Origin: Lactifluus volemus
Lineage: Eukaryota > Basidiomycota > Agaricomycetes > Russulales > Russulaceae
Length of the DNA: 64,000 nucleotides
Direction: 5' to 3'
Assembly (NCBI GenBank): GCA_022376515.1
Contig: WTXI01000082.1
Coordinates: 1 to 64,000, forward strand
Part shown: positions 34,873 to 47,600 of the stretch, piece after piece
How positions within the stretch are numbered: the first letter of the stretch is position 1
Layout of the letters: every line of letters starts with the position of its first letter
Translations under genes and position numbers: made by a program
Notes under the pieces: generated by a model
What the model was told of the DNA's origin: nothing
Databases searched by the model: none
What the model saw: only the letters and a program-made list of their open reading frames with translations

Positions 34873-35800
34873 TCACTTACAACCTTGGCGACTCGGAATG
34901 ATTGTATGATTTCGATTTAGAATGTCCCAGGAATGCTGTACGCGATGCACCTTGAAAGCATCACGAACTAGGGCAATTGACTCATCGAGGTGCTTGATTT
35001 TGTTGGTGATTCCGATCTCGTGGTAGGGAAGGTTCCCAACTCGACAAAGACAACGAGGCCGAAAGAACAAGGTGAGGCGTGATAGGCTTCGAAGCTGCAA
35101 AAAAAAAGTATCCAACGTGGAGGAAATCACCAAAAAGAAAATGTTTAAAAAGTAGGGAGATTAACGTCTACGATGGCGGATGGGAACACGCAACGAGATA
35201 ATGCTTTCCGCCCTTCCTTTTACGTGGAAGGAGTACGGAGAGACTGCCGAGTTCCTCTGCGCTGACACCTACGCCTACATGCGCCGTGGAGGCTCGAGCG
35301 CATACACATCATACGCAGCTCTTTTACGGTGTATATCACCCACGAGGTCCAATCGTGGCGAAATATTGACTCCTTGAAAAAGGCTTGAATTCACCTTTAA
35401 ATGAACAAAAAGGAAAAGTGCGAGTTTCAGTGTTGCAGAGAGAACCGGCAAGTAATAAAAACAACGCACAGCAGTTGGGGCTCTGACTAGCCGGAGCTCG
35501 GCATGTCCGTCCGAGTTCACCGCATCATAGTCAAACTCTCCAAACTCGACATCACCGTAGTAGTCTGCCGGAACGCTGCTGCCTGCTGCTGCAGGAGGTG
35601 TGCTAGCGGCCGGCGCCTCATTGCGGTTCGATATTCCGACAACAGCACTGGCAGCCTCGGCGTTCAGTGACGCCGCGTTTTCTTTTCTAGACTTTTATGA
35701 TGGCTTCCTTGATTTTTTTGGTTTGATGTTAGAGGATGAAGCGATGGGCTTTGTTGGCGGTGTCATGTCATTGACGGAGGAGGGTAAATCCTTCCCTCGC
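34873..35800 (-). pseudogene. RPA34.5-like copy R3 with TPR-like tail
   Basis: The TPR-like 3' part (34873-35090: VGNLPYHEIGIT, HLDESIALVRDAF) follows SRLTL. The middle exon has lost about 110 bp (jump from ADTYAYMRR-encoding sequence to GSSAYTS at about 35290). The first exon (about 35460-35750) keeps EFGEFDYDAV-like sequence with frame shifts. Not functional. Confidence 0.6.
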
Positions 35801-36213
35801 CAGTGGGCATTTTTGATCCGGGAATGCCGGAGAAAGTCACGTGCCAGATTTCTTATCTCCCTGCAATAAATGCTTATTTCACTCGCCGCTTCACTTCTGA
35901 ACCAATCTATTCCCATCATCGTGGTAAAGGGAGATAATACTTTGGTGTATCTGATATAGTAGAGACGGAGCACGAAGTCAGGTCACGGTAAACACGTTGT
36001 TTTCGCCCACAGAGGTGCTACATTACATCATACGAACTGTGAAGGAAGTCACCAAGAAATGCGGGAGAGAGAAGATAAGCTGTTCTGGCTTCTGAGTGAT
36101 GCGATCCTATCATATACTAGGATCCTGGCGGTCGTCATGAACAGGAGAATAGGTGAGTGTGAATGCGACTAAGATATGGGTCGAGACGTACTTCGATCCA
36201 CCAATTAGCCCCG

Positions 36214-37180
36214 TTAGTACTCCAGCACCGACTCGAGCAGAGGTTCGAACATCGAAGGATCCACCAATCGAAGGCTGACGGGATGGCCTGCTACTTGTCG
36301 TTCATTGAGAAATCTGGTAAATGCGTCCCGAGCAGCCCTTCCTCCACAATATCCAACCTCTTCAAGGTTCGGAAGGAGCTCCAGTGGTGGCTCTCCATCG
36401 TCAGACGGTATGGAACCGAAGAATTTGCCGACGAGAGTACCTTGCACATGAATGATCTTCGCGTTGGTGAACGGCCTAAGAATTTCACGCCATCGTATTT
36501 GGTCGACATTGTTGTACCATCGTGACGATTGTTGGTGTTGGTCGCTGAATGTGACTTGCTCGACAATAGAAAGTATGGGTGAAAGTGAACCGAACAAGTG
36601 CGCCGCAGAAGCAACGTGCCAGTCGAGATGTCCGCACAGATCTTCAACAGCAAGGCTTGCAAGGGACCGCATGTAAGGAAACGGAAAGCGCACCGAACGT
36701 TACGTGGACAGCGCTAAATATGAGGTCCTTGGATGTCTGCATGAGCTGCAAGAGGTGTGAAACAGTAAAGGAGGGCTCATTAAAAAGATAGACTCGAAGG
36801 CTGTTGAGAAAAGGGGCGCTGATATGAGCAACCAGACCTTCCAAATTGGCGCTCACACCTTGGTTCAAAGCATTGTAGGTTGGGAAGTGTGATCGCGTCC
36901 AAAGTGTGGCGCGACTGCCATTCAACATCACGGTTGCGGGGAATGAAATCCAATGGACAGCTTCTCCAGCTGGGCCATAAAGCGAAAGCTGGGTAAGTAT
37001 ATAACTTGTCCGGAAATAGGAAGCAAGGGGCCGGCAGTAGGGTGATCCATTTGGAAGGGAAGCCGAGATTAGGCGCTTGAAAGAACTTCGGTCCGAGAAC
37101 GGATATATGTGTTCCAGAATCGGGAATTGAATTGCGACAAACTTGGGAGCACCCACGCACGCGATCACGAACTCGCACAT
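36214..37180 (-). pseudogene. F-box copy F4, N-terminal half lost
   Basis: C-terminal half (36214-36693) is open: HLFGSLSPILSIVEQVTF, LELLPNLEEVGYCGG, FLNERQVAGHPVSLRL. The middle (36644-37180) is frameshifted. It lacks the F-box and start, because sequence encoding the SLC41-like protein on the other strand begins at about 37190. The same F-box/SLC41 junction exists at about 54655, so it predates the duplication. Confidence 0.75.
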
Positions 37181-37189
37181 CTAGATACA

Positions 37190-38976
37190 ACTCCAGACTC
37201 TCACGAGTCACACAACGATGAGGATGATGGTGAACATGCCCTACTTGGTGGAAGCAGCCAAGTCGCGATGGCACCAGAAACCGCAGTCAACTGCTATAAA
37301 ATTTGTGGGACAAACATTTTATCGAGGTGGGCCACTTGTCTCTTGTCATCTTGTAGTTCCAGACTTGAAAACCCTAGACGTCTCCGATCCTTTTCTTCTC
37401 GACGATAGGCAGTCTGTCTACTAGCGAACTATTTGACCATATTTCTGTGCGCTGCTCATTCTTACTCTTCGTATCTTTTCCTTACACTGTGGCAGCACTG
37501 GAAAGCGATGGCTAGTGTCAACGAACTCATTGCGATCGTTCCCGTCATCCTTAATCTCAAAGGCAACATAGAAATGAACCTTTCCGCTCGTCTCGGAACC
37601 GCGTCCAACATGGGCGATCTCGACACCCCATCCGTGCGGAATAACATCATCCTCGGTAACCTAACCCTGCTTCAGGTGCAAGCTGCGGTTGTCTCCCTCA
37701 TCGCTGCATCCGTCTCCTTCTTTCTCAGCACGATTGTACCCGGAGCGGGCGAGAATCCATCCGAACCATTGTTAGCCGAAACAAGAGACGTATTTCGTCA
37801 CTCACGAAGCACAGGTCATCGCCATTCGCTTAGGAGACCCCGGCCGACCCCCGCCCCTGTTGGGGCCTCCAAATCCGGTTTCAATGAGTACATCTTTGGT
37901 GATCGACGTTTGCATTCCATTTTGACTTGCTCCATTATTAGATTCATGGTAGTTGCGTCTACCTCTATGTCCGCCGCCTGTCTCTCGGCAATTGTGCTGG
38001 GTTCGTTCGTGTGTTTTCTCGTCGTCCTATGCCGAAAATTCGGTCTCGACCCCGGTGCGGTCCAGGTTTTCAGCGCTTCTAAGCGCTAGTTCATGTCCTA
38101 CTCCCAGATAACATTGCCCCGCCAATCGCATCCTGCCTGGGTGACCTCATCACCCTGTCACTCTTGGCTGTGATGTCTACCCTTATTATCCTCGGTATCG
38201 GCACGCCAGCTCCCTTTGTTGTCATCGCGGTCATCATCCTCTTCGCTACGGCATGCGCATCAATCGTCCGGAAGAATGAACGTGTCAGACCACTCTTGAA
38301 AGACGGCTGGACGCCGTTACTCGGCGCCATGGTGATTTCGAGCGCATCTGGAATCGTGCTCGACTTGTTCGTGACTCGTTATGATGGGTATGCGCTTCTC
38401 GCTGTCGCCTTTGGCGGTAGGCACCTCTCTTTGAAAACCCTTGGTACCCTCACCCTGCTGACACCCTATTTTATCCTTAGGCATTCCTGGCGGAACTGGC
38501 TCTATCTTTGTATCCCGTCTATCGACCGGTTTACATGCCATGGCATCAGCTATCGGCAACCCGGCGGGCACCATCACTTGGGGGAGCCATGAGCCTACTC
38601 CGCGTGTCGTGTTCATCGTACTCCTACTCGTCGCGGCGCCCGTCGGGCTCATATATTTCGTCGTCTTACGCCTCTTCTCATGGCTCGCTGCACCATTCGC
38701 ATTCTCTATGCTCGCATTGTTCTTTCTCTGCATCGGCGTGAGTCGAGTCTGTCTCGAACAGTGCTCGCGATCTCTAACATTTCCTAGATTACGATATCCC
38801 TCGTCGTGGGGTTTTATCTGACCAACTACCTTTGGGCAGGTGGATACGATCCAGACATCTATGCTCTGCCGATACATTCGGCGATCATGGACCTGTCGGG
38901 GCAAATTCTACTCGTATCGTGTTTCGAGCTGGCCTCTGCTATTGGCTTCCATGTCCAGAGCCTTCCAAAAGGATAG
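37190..38976 (+). pseudogene. SLC41/MgtE-type Mg transporter-like, copy 1 (N-terminal defect)
   Basis: Exons by phase: about 37190-37352, 37413-37446, 37496-37887, 37942-38054, 38108-38416, 38481-38737, 38788-38976. Signature blocks of the SLC41/MgtE membrane domain: IAIVPVILNLKGNIEMNLSA, NLTLLQVQAAVVSLIAAS, LSAIVLGSFVC, DNIAPPIASCLGDLITLSLL, GIPGGTGSIFVSRLSTGLH and a last helix region before TAG. Family members carry Mg2+ across plasma or intracellular membranes through ten or so helices. Downstream of 37496 everything reads through. In the first helix region, 8 bases present in copy 2 (AGGATCAT) are missing near 37311, shifting frame; the N-terminus is cut by the F4 junction. A shorter product from the ATG at 37508 is conceivable. 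Confidence 0.75.
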
Positions 38977-39106
38977 CGCTAGCGCTATATGCGTGGCATT
39001 GTAGTGACTGTAGTACAATACCTGACTTTTAGATCCTATCTATCTTTTGTATAACTGTTGATTACGCATACATATAAATTATTGTTGGATGCGATCGCTT
39101 GTGCGA
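38977..39106. other. Convergent 3' ends of SLC41_1 and R4
   Basis: A 130-bp spacer between the stop codons of a plus-strand and a minus-strand gene. It contains AT-rich sequence (CATATAAATTATTG, about 39070) suited to polyadenylation on either strand. The same spacer is at 56831-56969. Confidence 0.4.
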
Positions 39107-40130
39107 CTAGGCAGTTGTTTTCGCTTTTTTCTTCGGTGACCCGGGTTCGCCTCCTTTTCGCTTTCGCTTCTCCTTCTCTTTCATGCTGATTTCTGTCAGT
39201 TCTACGCCCGTATGTTCTTCATGTGGAGGATCACCAGGGTCACCGTATGGCCGAAAGCGATGCGTAAATGCTTCATGAGGGTACGCCTCTCGCGGAGGGT
39301 TCAGATAAGTAGTGGAATCTGAGGAGGGGTCTGGATTCGTGGGTTTTGGAGGACGTCCTGCGACAACAAGGTGACGCGTGATAGGTTTTGAAGCTGCAAA
39401 GAAAAAGTATCCAAAGTGGAGGAAATCACCAAAAAGAAAAATGGTTTTTTTTTCTAAGTAGGGAGATCAAACGTCTACGATGTCGGATGGGAACACGCAC
39501 CGAGATAATGCTTTCCGCCCTTCCTTTTACATGGAAGGAGTACGGAGAGACTGCCGAGTTCCTCTGCGCTGACGCCTGCACCTACATGCGCCATGGCGGC
39601 TGTACCACCCTCCTGAACACCTTCACGACGATCGTTATTCCCACTCTCGTCGTCGACGAGAGGTAGAGGAGGCTCGAGCGCATAGATGTCATACGCAGTA
39701 CTTTTACGGTGTATATCACCCACGAGGCCCAATCGTGGCGAAATATTGACTTCTTGAAAAAGGCTCGATTTCACCTTAAAATGAACAAAAAGGAAAACGT
39801 GCGAGTTTTAGTGTTGCAGAGAGAACCGCCAAAAGTAAAAATAAAAACACGCACAGCAGTTGGAGCTCTTATTAGCCAGAGCTCGGCATGTTCGTTCGCG
39901 TTCACCGCATCATAGTCAAACTCTCCAAACTCGACATCACCGTAGTAGTCCGCTGGAACGCTGGTGTCTGCTGCTACGGGAAGTGTGCTACTAGCCTCAT
40001 TGCGGTTCGATATCCCGACAATAGCACTGGCAGCCTCAGCGTTCAACAACGCCGCGTTTTCTTTTCGAGACTTTTCTGATGGCTTCTTTAACTTTTTTGG
40101 TTTGATGTTAGAGGATGAAGTGATGGGCAT
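39107..40130 (-). CDS. RPA34.5-like RNA polymerase I subunit, copy R4, intact
   Basis: Model: complement(join(39107..39393,39501..39774,39855..40130)), 278 aa, phases consistent. Exon 1: Lys/Ser-rich start (IKPKKLKKPSEKSRKE), then VPADYYGDVEFGEFDYDAV and ELWLIRAPTAV. Exon 2: LVGDIHRKSTAYDIYALEPP, an acidic loop, ELGSLSVLLPCKRKGGKHYL. Exon 3: SKPITRHLVVAGRPP, RFRPYGDPGDPPHEE and a basic tail, KEKEKRKRKGGEPGSPKKK. The short fold followed by a Lys-rich tail matches the RPA34.5/CAST family, which with RPA49 forms a TFIIF-like dimer on Pol I in the nucleolus. The symbol is left open because the match is from memory. Five other copies in the window are broken. Confidence 0.7.
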
Positions 40131-40304
40131 TGTTAGCGGTTCATTGACGGAGGGTACAGTAAATCCTTTCCCCTCGCGAGTGGCCTTTTTTGGCCCGGGA
40201 ATGCCGTAGAAAACCACGTGCCAATGTTACCCGCACCGAATCGGCGCTCGCTTGTGTCCCTCCCATCCATGAACTGATAAATCGAAGAAACACCCCTCGG
40301 CATA

Positions 40305-40640
40305 ACTACTAAGTTTCCATTAATATTGATGGAAGGAGTAACAGCCTGCATAATAGGAAGGGTGGTAAAGAATGCGCCTGGCTATTCCAGAGGGGAAGTG
40401 GGAAGGAGCGATTGGCAGTCGAACCACCCCAAAAGGTGGGTGATGTACTGCTCCGCGCCCGCTGAACCAAACATATGAGAAATGTAGCCGTCAATGAGTA
40501 TAACCACCTCCATCTCCATCTGCAAGCTCCAAACGCTAGGACGTCGAAGGTGTAGGTTGTCACGGGAAAGGGCAGACAAGTTGCGGGTATCGGAAGCCTG
40601 AGGAAAGAGCCCGGGCCGGAGGCCACTTGCAGTTATTATA
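40305..40640 (-). pseudogene. Y-gene fragment, deleted copy
   Basis: Matches the 5' exon of gene Y (60900-61215): LSALSRDNLHLRRPSVWSLQ, MFGSAGAEQYITHLLG, then breaks at about 40310 directly into the 5' flank of R4. Relative to block 2, the stretch corresponding to about 58168-60904 (2.7 kb) is missing. Confidence 0.8.
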
Positions 40641-41888
40641 AGGCACGTATTTCACATCTCACACTGGCACTGGCACCTCACGTCTCAGTGTCTATTGTTG
40701 GAGTGCCTCGTACATGTGTTCAGTTCTCAAAGGCACCCTCGAGGGCCTCACCACCTCGATTGCACGGCCGTCCGAGTGCGGCGTCCTCGATAGTCGTCGA
40801 ATCATTTTCGCTTCAAATCGTCGTGTCCGAGACCTTATCGACTACTTTAGATTGAGCACACCTATCCCAAGATTGGTTACATGCTAACATCCTCCGCCTA
40901 GACCTGCCAGCTTCCGTGTGTGACATGCGCCGGTGTTCTGCAAGGCGCCATATCAAGAGCCCTTCGCTCTCGCTTGAGCCATTTGTCGAGGTTCCCTGAT
41001 TAGAATCACTCTCAACAATGCCGTAGAGAGCCACGTGCCAGCTCTGCCAGAGTTCCTATCTCTCTGCAATAAATCTCTCTGCAATAAATGTTTATTTCAC
41101 TTGCCGCTTCACTTCTTGAATCAAACCTATTCCCATCATCGTGGTAGAGGAAGATAATACACTGGCGATAGTAACTAGATGCATCTGATGTAGTAGGGAC
41201 GAGTTAAAGTCGTTTTGTGTCCGTTGTGCTTGAAGAAACCCATGTGGAAGCGCAATTCTAAGGAAAAACAGACTCAAACTACCACCCCCTCTCCGGAGGA
41301 ACAACCAGAGCGCGGAGATCACGACCATGTAACCAAACGTTCACGTCGCTCAAAGGAGAGGAAAGATAACAAGGATATCCAAGGGGCTGGCTTTGTCTTC
41401 CCACCGACACAGTTCACGTTCTCACTCGCTGAGGCACAGAAGAGATAACCATGGCCCTCGCCGTCGACGGTCCAGATCACCCTAAATTAGTCCTGTCCGT
41501 TTCCCCACTATCTATTAATGTTCACTCCGTACTAACTGGGAGATTTACTAATAGTAGACTACACGTTCGTCACGATGGATGCAAGAATGTCTGTAACTGC
41601 ATGTGCACGGGTCAGCAATCGTAATGAGTGATGTTAGTGGCGGTATACCCACGTATTCATCATACATGTACAACACCTCCCGTAGTTGACCCCTAGATAT
41701 CTCCGCTCGGAACAATGTCATCATCCGTACACTTGCCATCGAAGTATTGGTTGATGCTGCCCAAAAAAAATATTCGATACGTCGCTACAAGCAAAGTTGC
41801 AATGTACCGATCGAATCGCCTCCCAACAAGTTCATCCTTTCCTTCCAACATGGCTTGCAGCTACCGACGCTGTAAAGGAGTTGCGCGT
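40641..41888. other. Spacer, end of block 1 / start of block 2
   Basis: 40641-41030 matches 61216-61640 upstream of gene Y; 41060-41880 matches 9870-10560 upstream of the NPR3 remnants. A 16-bp duplication (CTCTCTGCAATAAAT) is at 41070-41100. No gene supported. A 73-codon minus-strand frame at 40813-41034 (LACNQSWDRCAQSKVVDKVS) is not conserved as an open frame in the other copy. Confidence 0.45.
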
Positions 41889-42430
41889 CCGGACCGTGCG
41901 AAAGAGTTCCGAGGCGCTTTCCCTGATTCATCCATCCCTTCACTGCCGCAGCTGCTCGCGACCATCTCGGGGGCTTCTTCTATGCGAGGTAAAGTCAAAT
42001 GACAGGGTTCCAATGTTCCACGACGTCGTCCGATGGATGCTCCGATGCTGCAATGAGACCTACTCGTCACGCTGCACTTGCGGGTGCGGACCGTGGTACC
42101 TGCTACGCTCAAAGCCAGGGCCCGCCGCCGGAGAGATGAACAGCGCGACCGTGGGTGGCACACGGAAGAAGAGGGCGCGTTCCGAAGCCGAAGCCGCCGC
42201 AGGCATAAAGTGCGCGCGGACAGCGGGGTTAGCAATCGGATTTGGAATTGTTCGATCCGTCACCCGCATGGTACATGCGACGCAACGCCGGGGCTGTCGA
42301 ACCACCAATCCTTGATGAAGGCATCGACCTCGACGAGGAGATTGAAAAGGAGGAGGCAGAAGAGGCAGAGGCGGAAGCGGAAGAAGCGAGTCCCGGGGAA
42401 AAGGAGAATGGGACATCGGTCGTGACGGAT
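41889..42430 (+). pseudogene. npr3: NPR3-like, C-terminal part (block 2), inverted
   Basis: Plus-strand remnant equal to 11495-12020 in block 1: KEFRGAFPDSSIPSLPQLL in one frame, then SNDRVPMFHDVVRWML, and an acidic end, IDLDEEIEKEEAEEAEAEAE. Frame shifts separate them. The rest of the gene is on the other strand to the right. Confidence 0.65.
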
Positions 42431-44132
42431 CCGTTCATGCTAGACGACTCGTGAGGCTGCATAATATGATGAAGGGGTCGAGGACGTACAGAGTTTCGAT
42501 TTCGTATGGTAGTGAAAAGGCCGCCTTGAGACCATGGTGAACCATGTCGACAATCTTTTCCCGTCGATGATGCACTAACCATCGTACTATAGGGTCTCGA
42601 GGTCCCAGCCCAAAAGACTCGCCACGTCCATGAGGCTATGTCCCAGAGGTGATCGATGATCAGCACAGATCAAGCAACAGCATAAACAGACATACGACAA
42701 CGTGATCGACGGTTTCGAGAAACTTGATCGATTGTTCAGCGACTCGGAGCAATTTGTCCTCATCTCGCACGTTCATCACTTATTCGCGCCCAGAACCGTC
42801 AGGATCGCTCAACAAAAGTAAGCTCTTCCACCGATCGAGGGCAGGTGGACGCCACGCGCCGACACTAAAATTACGGCCCCAAGTGCTGATGCCGTCTCTC
42901 GACCCCACCATCATCTCACCGTGTTCGGCAGCTCCTCGTCATCTGTGTTGTGAAGAAGCGCGCCGAGGTGGGGCGGAAGCTGTAACTCCATGGGGAGGTT
43001 GTGGATCGTGAGATGGGCGAGAGAGCGTGACTTTATGGATTCGTATAACGCTTTCATGCCGGTGGCTGGTGCGACGGGAGTGGCGGAAAGTGCTTCGTTC
43101 ATGTACTCTTCGTAAGTCCTAGCTGAAGACGGTGAATGAGCCCGGGGCTACCTTGAAAACGATCAAAACGGGCACGTTTAAATGCAAAGTCAACCTTGAC
43201 CGCACAGAGAACATCGCCTCTTGTTCAACAAAGTTCGACAGCACCTGCTCTTGAAGTCATACCGCCGTGAGCGTGAATGCGACTTGCCGGTAGATAATAT
43301 CGAAATATCTGATGTCGAAGACGACGGATCTTCATGCACGAATGCCACGTGGAACGTCTCCAGCCAAGACGACGAAGTCGGCGGTGGTGTCGGCGGCGGT
43401 TCTGCACCGCCTGTCATTCTCAAAAGCCGAATCAAACTCGGCGGACGATGAAACGTCCTCGCTGCTAGACATGCGATGCTTGCGCTCCCTACGCCGGCGC
43501 ACGTCCTTATGACTATTCCGATGATGATGATGATGATGATTCTTGAACCTCCCACGTGCCGTCCGCATCGGCGCACACGGGATTGTCCGACGAAAAAGAA
43601 GTCGTCGACGGCGAGGGCGAACTTTTGGTGACACAGCGCTCTCTTTGGTAACAACAACCCCGCGAGGAATTCGGCGGTGTAACCAAACAGTGCACCACAC
43701 TCGTCTTGCAGCGGCCCGGGCGCGTCCGCGGGCATGTCGTCCAAGTGGTGGTGGTGGTGGTGGTGGTGATCGTACATCTCGCTCGCGCCGCCTTCTTTGG
43801 ATGGAGTTGCGCGACCAGAGGGGGTGAGAGTGCGATGCCGAAGTATGAGCGGTCCCGCACGGTGCGTGAACGCTGCCAGATGCATTCCCATTGTTGCTGC
43901 GCTTGCTGCTGTCTTGGGGGAAGAAGGAGCGCATTTTTTTGGGTCGTCGAGCACGCCTTCTTTGAAATTGGCTGAGCGTCACGGGTTGTTCGGGATCGGA
44001 GCTGACCGTCGGCCGAGGACGTGCAATGCATGGTGAGGCATGGGGTGAGGGTGGCCAACGGTATATGAGGCTGCTTCCGTTGGTGAAGGAGGTGACTAAG
44101 AGAATGGCTAGGAGAGTTTCTGCCATCAGCAA
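42431..44132 (-). pseudogene. npr3: NPR3-like, N-terminal and middle parts (block 2)
   Basis: Starts MLMAETLLAILLVTS at 44132. Unlike block 1, the N-terminal part runs directly into the middle part on the same strand: FHVAFVHEDPSSSTSD (about 43340), RYFDIIYRQVAFTLTAV, EQVLSNFVEQE, ALYESIKSRSLAHLTIHN (about 43045), then DHLWDIAS and LHHIMQPH (about 42450). It carries the same two frame breaks in the N-terminal part as block 1 and further ones, including TGA for TGG near 43975. Proves the original gene order and shows that block 1 has an extra inverted segment. Confidence 0.7.
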
Positions 44133-44330
44133 GAGGGGATGACTTGTGTTGTTGTATGGAAATATTCAGGGCAACGAGGGGCGAGAGAGGGAGCCAAACT
44201 CTGTAGCGCAATAAACCTTAAAGTATAAAAGTTAAGCTTGGCGAGTGCTATCAGATAATCTTGACCAAGGAGAGCCTCGATCTTGCACTGACAGGTGCGC
44301 AGCAAGCCGAACGAAGAGGATGACGAAAGC

Positions 44331-44430
44331 TGAGAATAGCTCAGCAAGTGAAGAAAGCACTAGATCGCGTGTAAATAACCTGAGAATAGCCCAGCGAGTG
44401 AAGAAAACACTGAGGGATATAGGTGTAGAA
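44331..44430. repeat. 50-bp tandem duplication (block 2 copy)
   Basis: Same two-unit repeat as 13029-13128, units beginning TGAGAATAGC. Confidence 0.7.
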
Positions 44431-44675
44431 AGCATGTCTATATACGCCCCACTCAATGGTCCATGGTGGCCTGACCAACTAGCCTGAGGTTGCCCCACTT
44501 GGCCAGTTTCTCTTAACCATTGCCATATTGCAGTCCAGAAGGCGCAGGCAGAAGCTCACACCGTACCAGAAATACGCCTCCACTTAGCACAAAGGGAATC
44601 AAACCCTTGAAATTGGACATCTCTTCCATATTCTCACGAATGAGGACAACAGTCAAGCCACACATGCAATTGATT

Positions 44676-47600
44676 TTATTTATATAAATTGTGATACGCC
44701 CAATTTGATCCATAAGCAAAATTTGAGAAATCGAGCCGTGTCTCATGTTCACCTCCAATCCAGATAGTGCTGGGTCTGTGAAGGCATGACCTATGTAGCG
44801 CGGGAATCCAAAGCACAAGTTCGTTCTCTTCTCCACATAACCAACCATCATTATCGATCAAGGATTGGTCCGTAAGTTGATTCTTGATATTTTCGGTTGC
44901 GGTCTTCACCACATGAATTGCGTTGGCTGAGGCTGATGCTGTATGCTGTCCATCTGGTGAGAATGCAACCGATGTGACCTCTTCGGTGTGTCCAATAACC
45001 GAGCCCGCTACGATCTGCCCTGTTGTGGCATCCCACACCCGAATCGTGTGATCATCCGAGGCCGATGCGATACGCTCCCCGTCTGGTGCGAATGCAACAG
45101 ATGTGACCCAATCGGTGTGTCCGGTAAGCGGGCCCGCTACGATATGTCCTGTTGTGGCATCCCACACCCGAATCGTGTGATCATTCGAGGCCGATGCGAT
45201 ACGCTCCCCGTCTGGTGAGAATGCAATAGATCTGACCCAATGGGCGTGTCCGGTAAACGGGCCCGCTACGATCTGTCCTGTTGTGGCATCCCACACCCGA
45301 ATCGTGTGATCATTCGAGGCCGATGCGATACGCTCCCCATCTGGTGAGAATGCAACAGAATTGACCCAATGGGCGTGTCCGGTAAACGGGCCCGCTACGA
45401 TCTGTCCTGTTGTGGCATCCCACACCCGAATCGTGCGATCATGCGAGGCCGATGCGATACGCTCCCCATCTGGTGAGAATGCAACAGATCTGACCGAATC
45501 GGTGTGTCCGGTAAACGGGCCCGCTACGATCTGTCCTGTTGTGGCACCCCACACCCGAATCGTGCGATCATCCGAGGCCGATGCGATACACTCCCCGTCT
45601 GGTGAGAATGCAACAGATGTGACCCAATTGGTGTGTCCGGTAAACGGGCCCGCTACGATCTGTCCTGTTGTGGCATCCCACACCCGAATCGTGCGATCAT
45701 CCGAGGCCGATGCAATACGCTCCCCGTCTGGTGAGAATGCAACAGATCTGACCCAATCGGTGTGTCCGGTAAACGGGCCCGCTCCGATCTGTCCTATTGT
45801 GGCATCCCACACCCGAATCGTGCGATCATCCGAGGCTGATGCAATACGCTCCCCGTCTGGTGAGAATGCAACAGATGTGACCGAACTGGTGTGTCCGGTA
45901 AACGGGCCCGCTACGACCTGTCCTGTTGTGGCATCCCACACCCGAATCGTGCGATCAGAAGAGGCCGATGCAATACGCTCCCCATCTGGTGAGAATGCAA
46001 CAGATCTGACCCAATGGGTGTGTCCGGTAAACGGGCCCGCTACAATCTGTCCTGTTGTGGCATCCCACACCCGAATCGTGCGATCATTCGAGGCCGATGC
46101 GATATGCTCCCCGTCTGGTGAGAATGCAACAGAATTGAACCAATCGGTGTGTCCGGTAAACGGGCCCGCTACGGTCTGTCCTGTTGTGGCATCCCACACC
46201 CGAATCGTGTGATCATAAGAGGCCGATGCGATACGCTCCCCATCTGGTGAGAACGCAACAGACCTGACCACATAGGTGTGTCCGGTAAACGGGCCCGCTA
46301 CGATCTGTCCTGTTGTGGCATCCCACACCCGAATCGTGTGATCAGAAGAGGCCGATGCGATACGCTCCCCGTCTGGTGAGAATGCAACAGATGTGACCGA
46401 ATCGGTGTGTCCGGTAAACGGGCCCGCTACGATCTGTCCTGTTGTGGCATCCCACACCCGAATCGTGTGATCTTCCGAGGCCGATGCGATACGCTCCCCG
46501 TCCGGTGAGAATGCAACGCAAAGAACGAAGTCATCATGTGCCTTAATCGTCATTTCCAAAGCAGGCCAATGCGACAGCTGTCCGCGTTCCAACCTCAATG
46601 TCCGAGGAAAATGGGGAAGGTATTGACGAAGGATCTGGGAAGAGGCTGGCGCGAAAGGCAGGGCAGAGACGTAGATATGTGGTGCACTTTTTGCCACTGC
46701 CATCCCGAAATACCGTACGAATGAAGATCCATCCTTCACCAATCCTAACAAATTCTTCACTTCCGTTTGTGAACGCTATTGCCATTTCACGCACAAGTCA
46801 ACTATATGTCATATTCAATTATGCGGTGTACATACCTCTCGCAGCAACCATACCAACAGGGATGACAATGCTCGTGAAGCAACGCTGACACTCTTCTTGA
46901 CACTAAGCACTTCCAGCCAAAACAAAAACTTCGTTTCGAAGAGCAATCGAAACTTTTTGAGGACATCGTGATCGAAGGCAACGCCGTATAAATGATCCCC
47001 CCAATAAATGCAAGCATATGGTAGAGCAGTCGGAATACATTGCGCGATTCGAGATTCTAAGTCTGGGACGTCGCTGTTGGCGAGATATGATGACTCGAGT
47101 TTGCATATGTTGAATTTGAGGCCATCGAGCATTAATCCAAGGCAGGAGTGTGTCAACTGATGGTGGGCATCCGCGAGGTCGACATAAAACACGTTGCTCG
47201 TCTTGCTCGTCAGAAAGTCGCGAAATGAGGTATGGAGGGGAACGACGGGGCCCGTTTGATCATCTGAAGTGACGTTACTCAGCAGCGAGCCGAGGCGGCG
47301 GAGAACTTTAGGAACCAGATTGGAATCTTCGGCGTGAACAGTCGGTGCATGCCGTCGCAGTGCAATCAAAGAATTGATGGAGAGCGGTTCAATCGCAGCA
47401 AAAAGCTGACCCATGATGGACCGAAATAGATCTCGTGCTTCATCTCGTTTGAAGTACTCTTGGAGAACTTCTTCGTACAACTTGTCCAACAGACCTTGTC
47501 CATCGAGACCTCGAGAGCGTCCCAACAAGCGCCGTACACATTCGTTGTCGCTAAGGCCAAGATCGTCACTGCTCTTTATGAAACCACATGCAACGGCCGC

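Noticed and set aside
43740..43770. Poly-histidine or metal-binding stretch from GTG/CAC repeats
   Set aside because: Microsatellite expansion within a broken NPR3 copy; reading frame is not intact.
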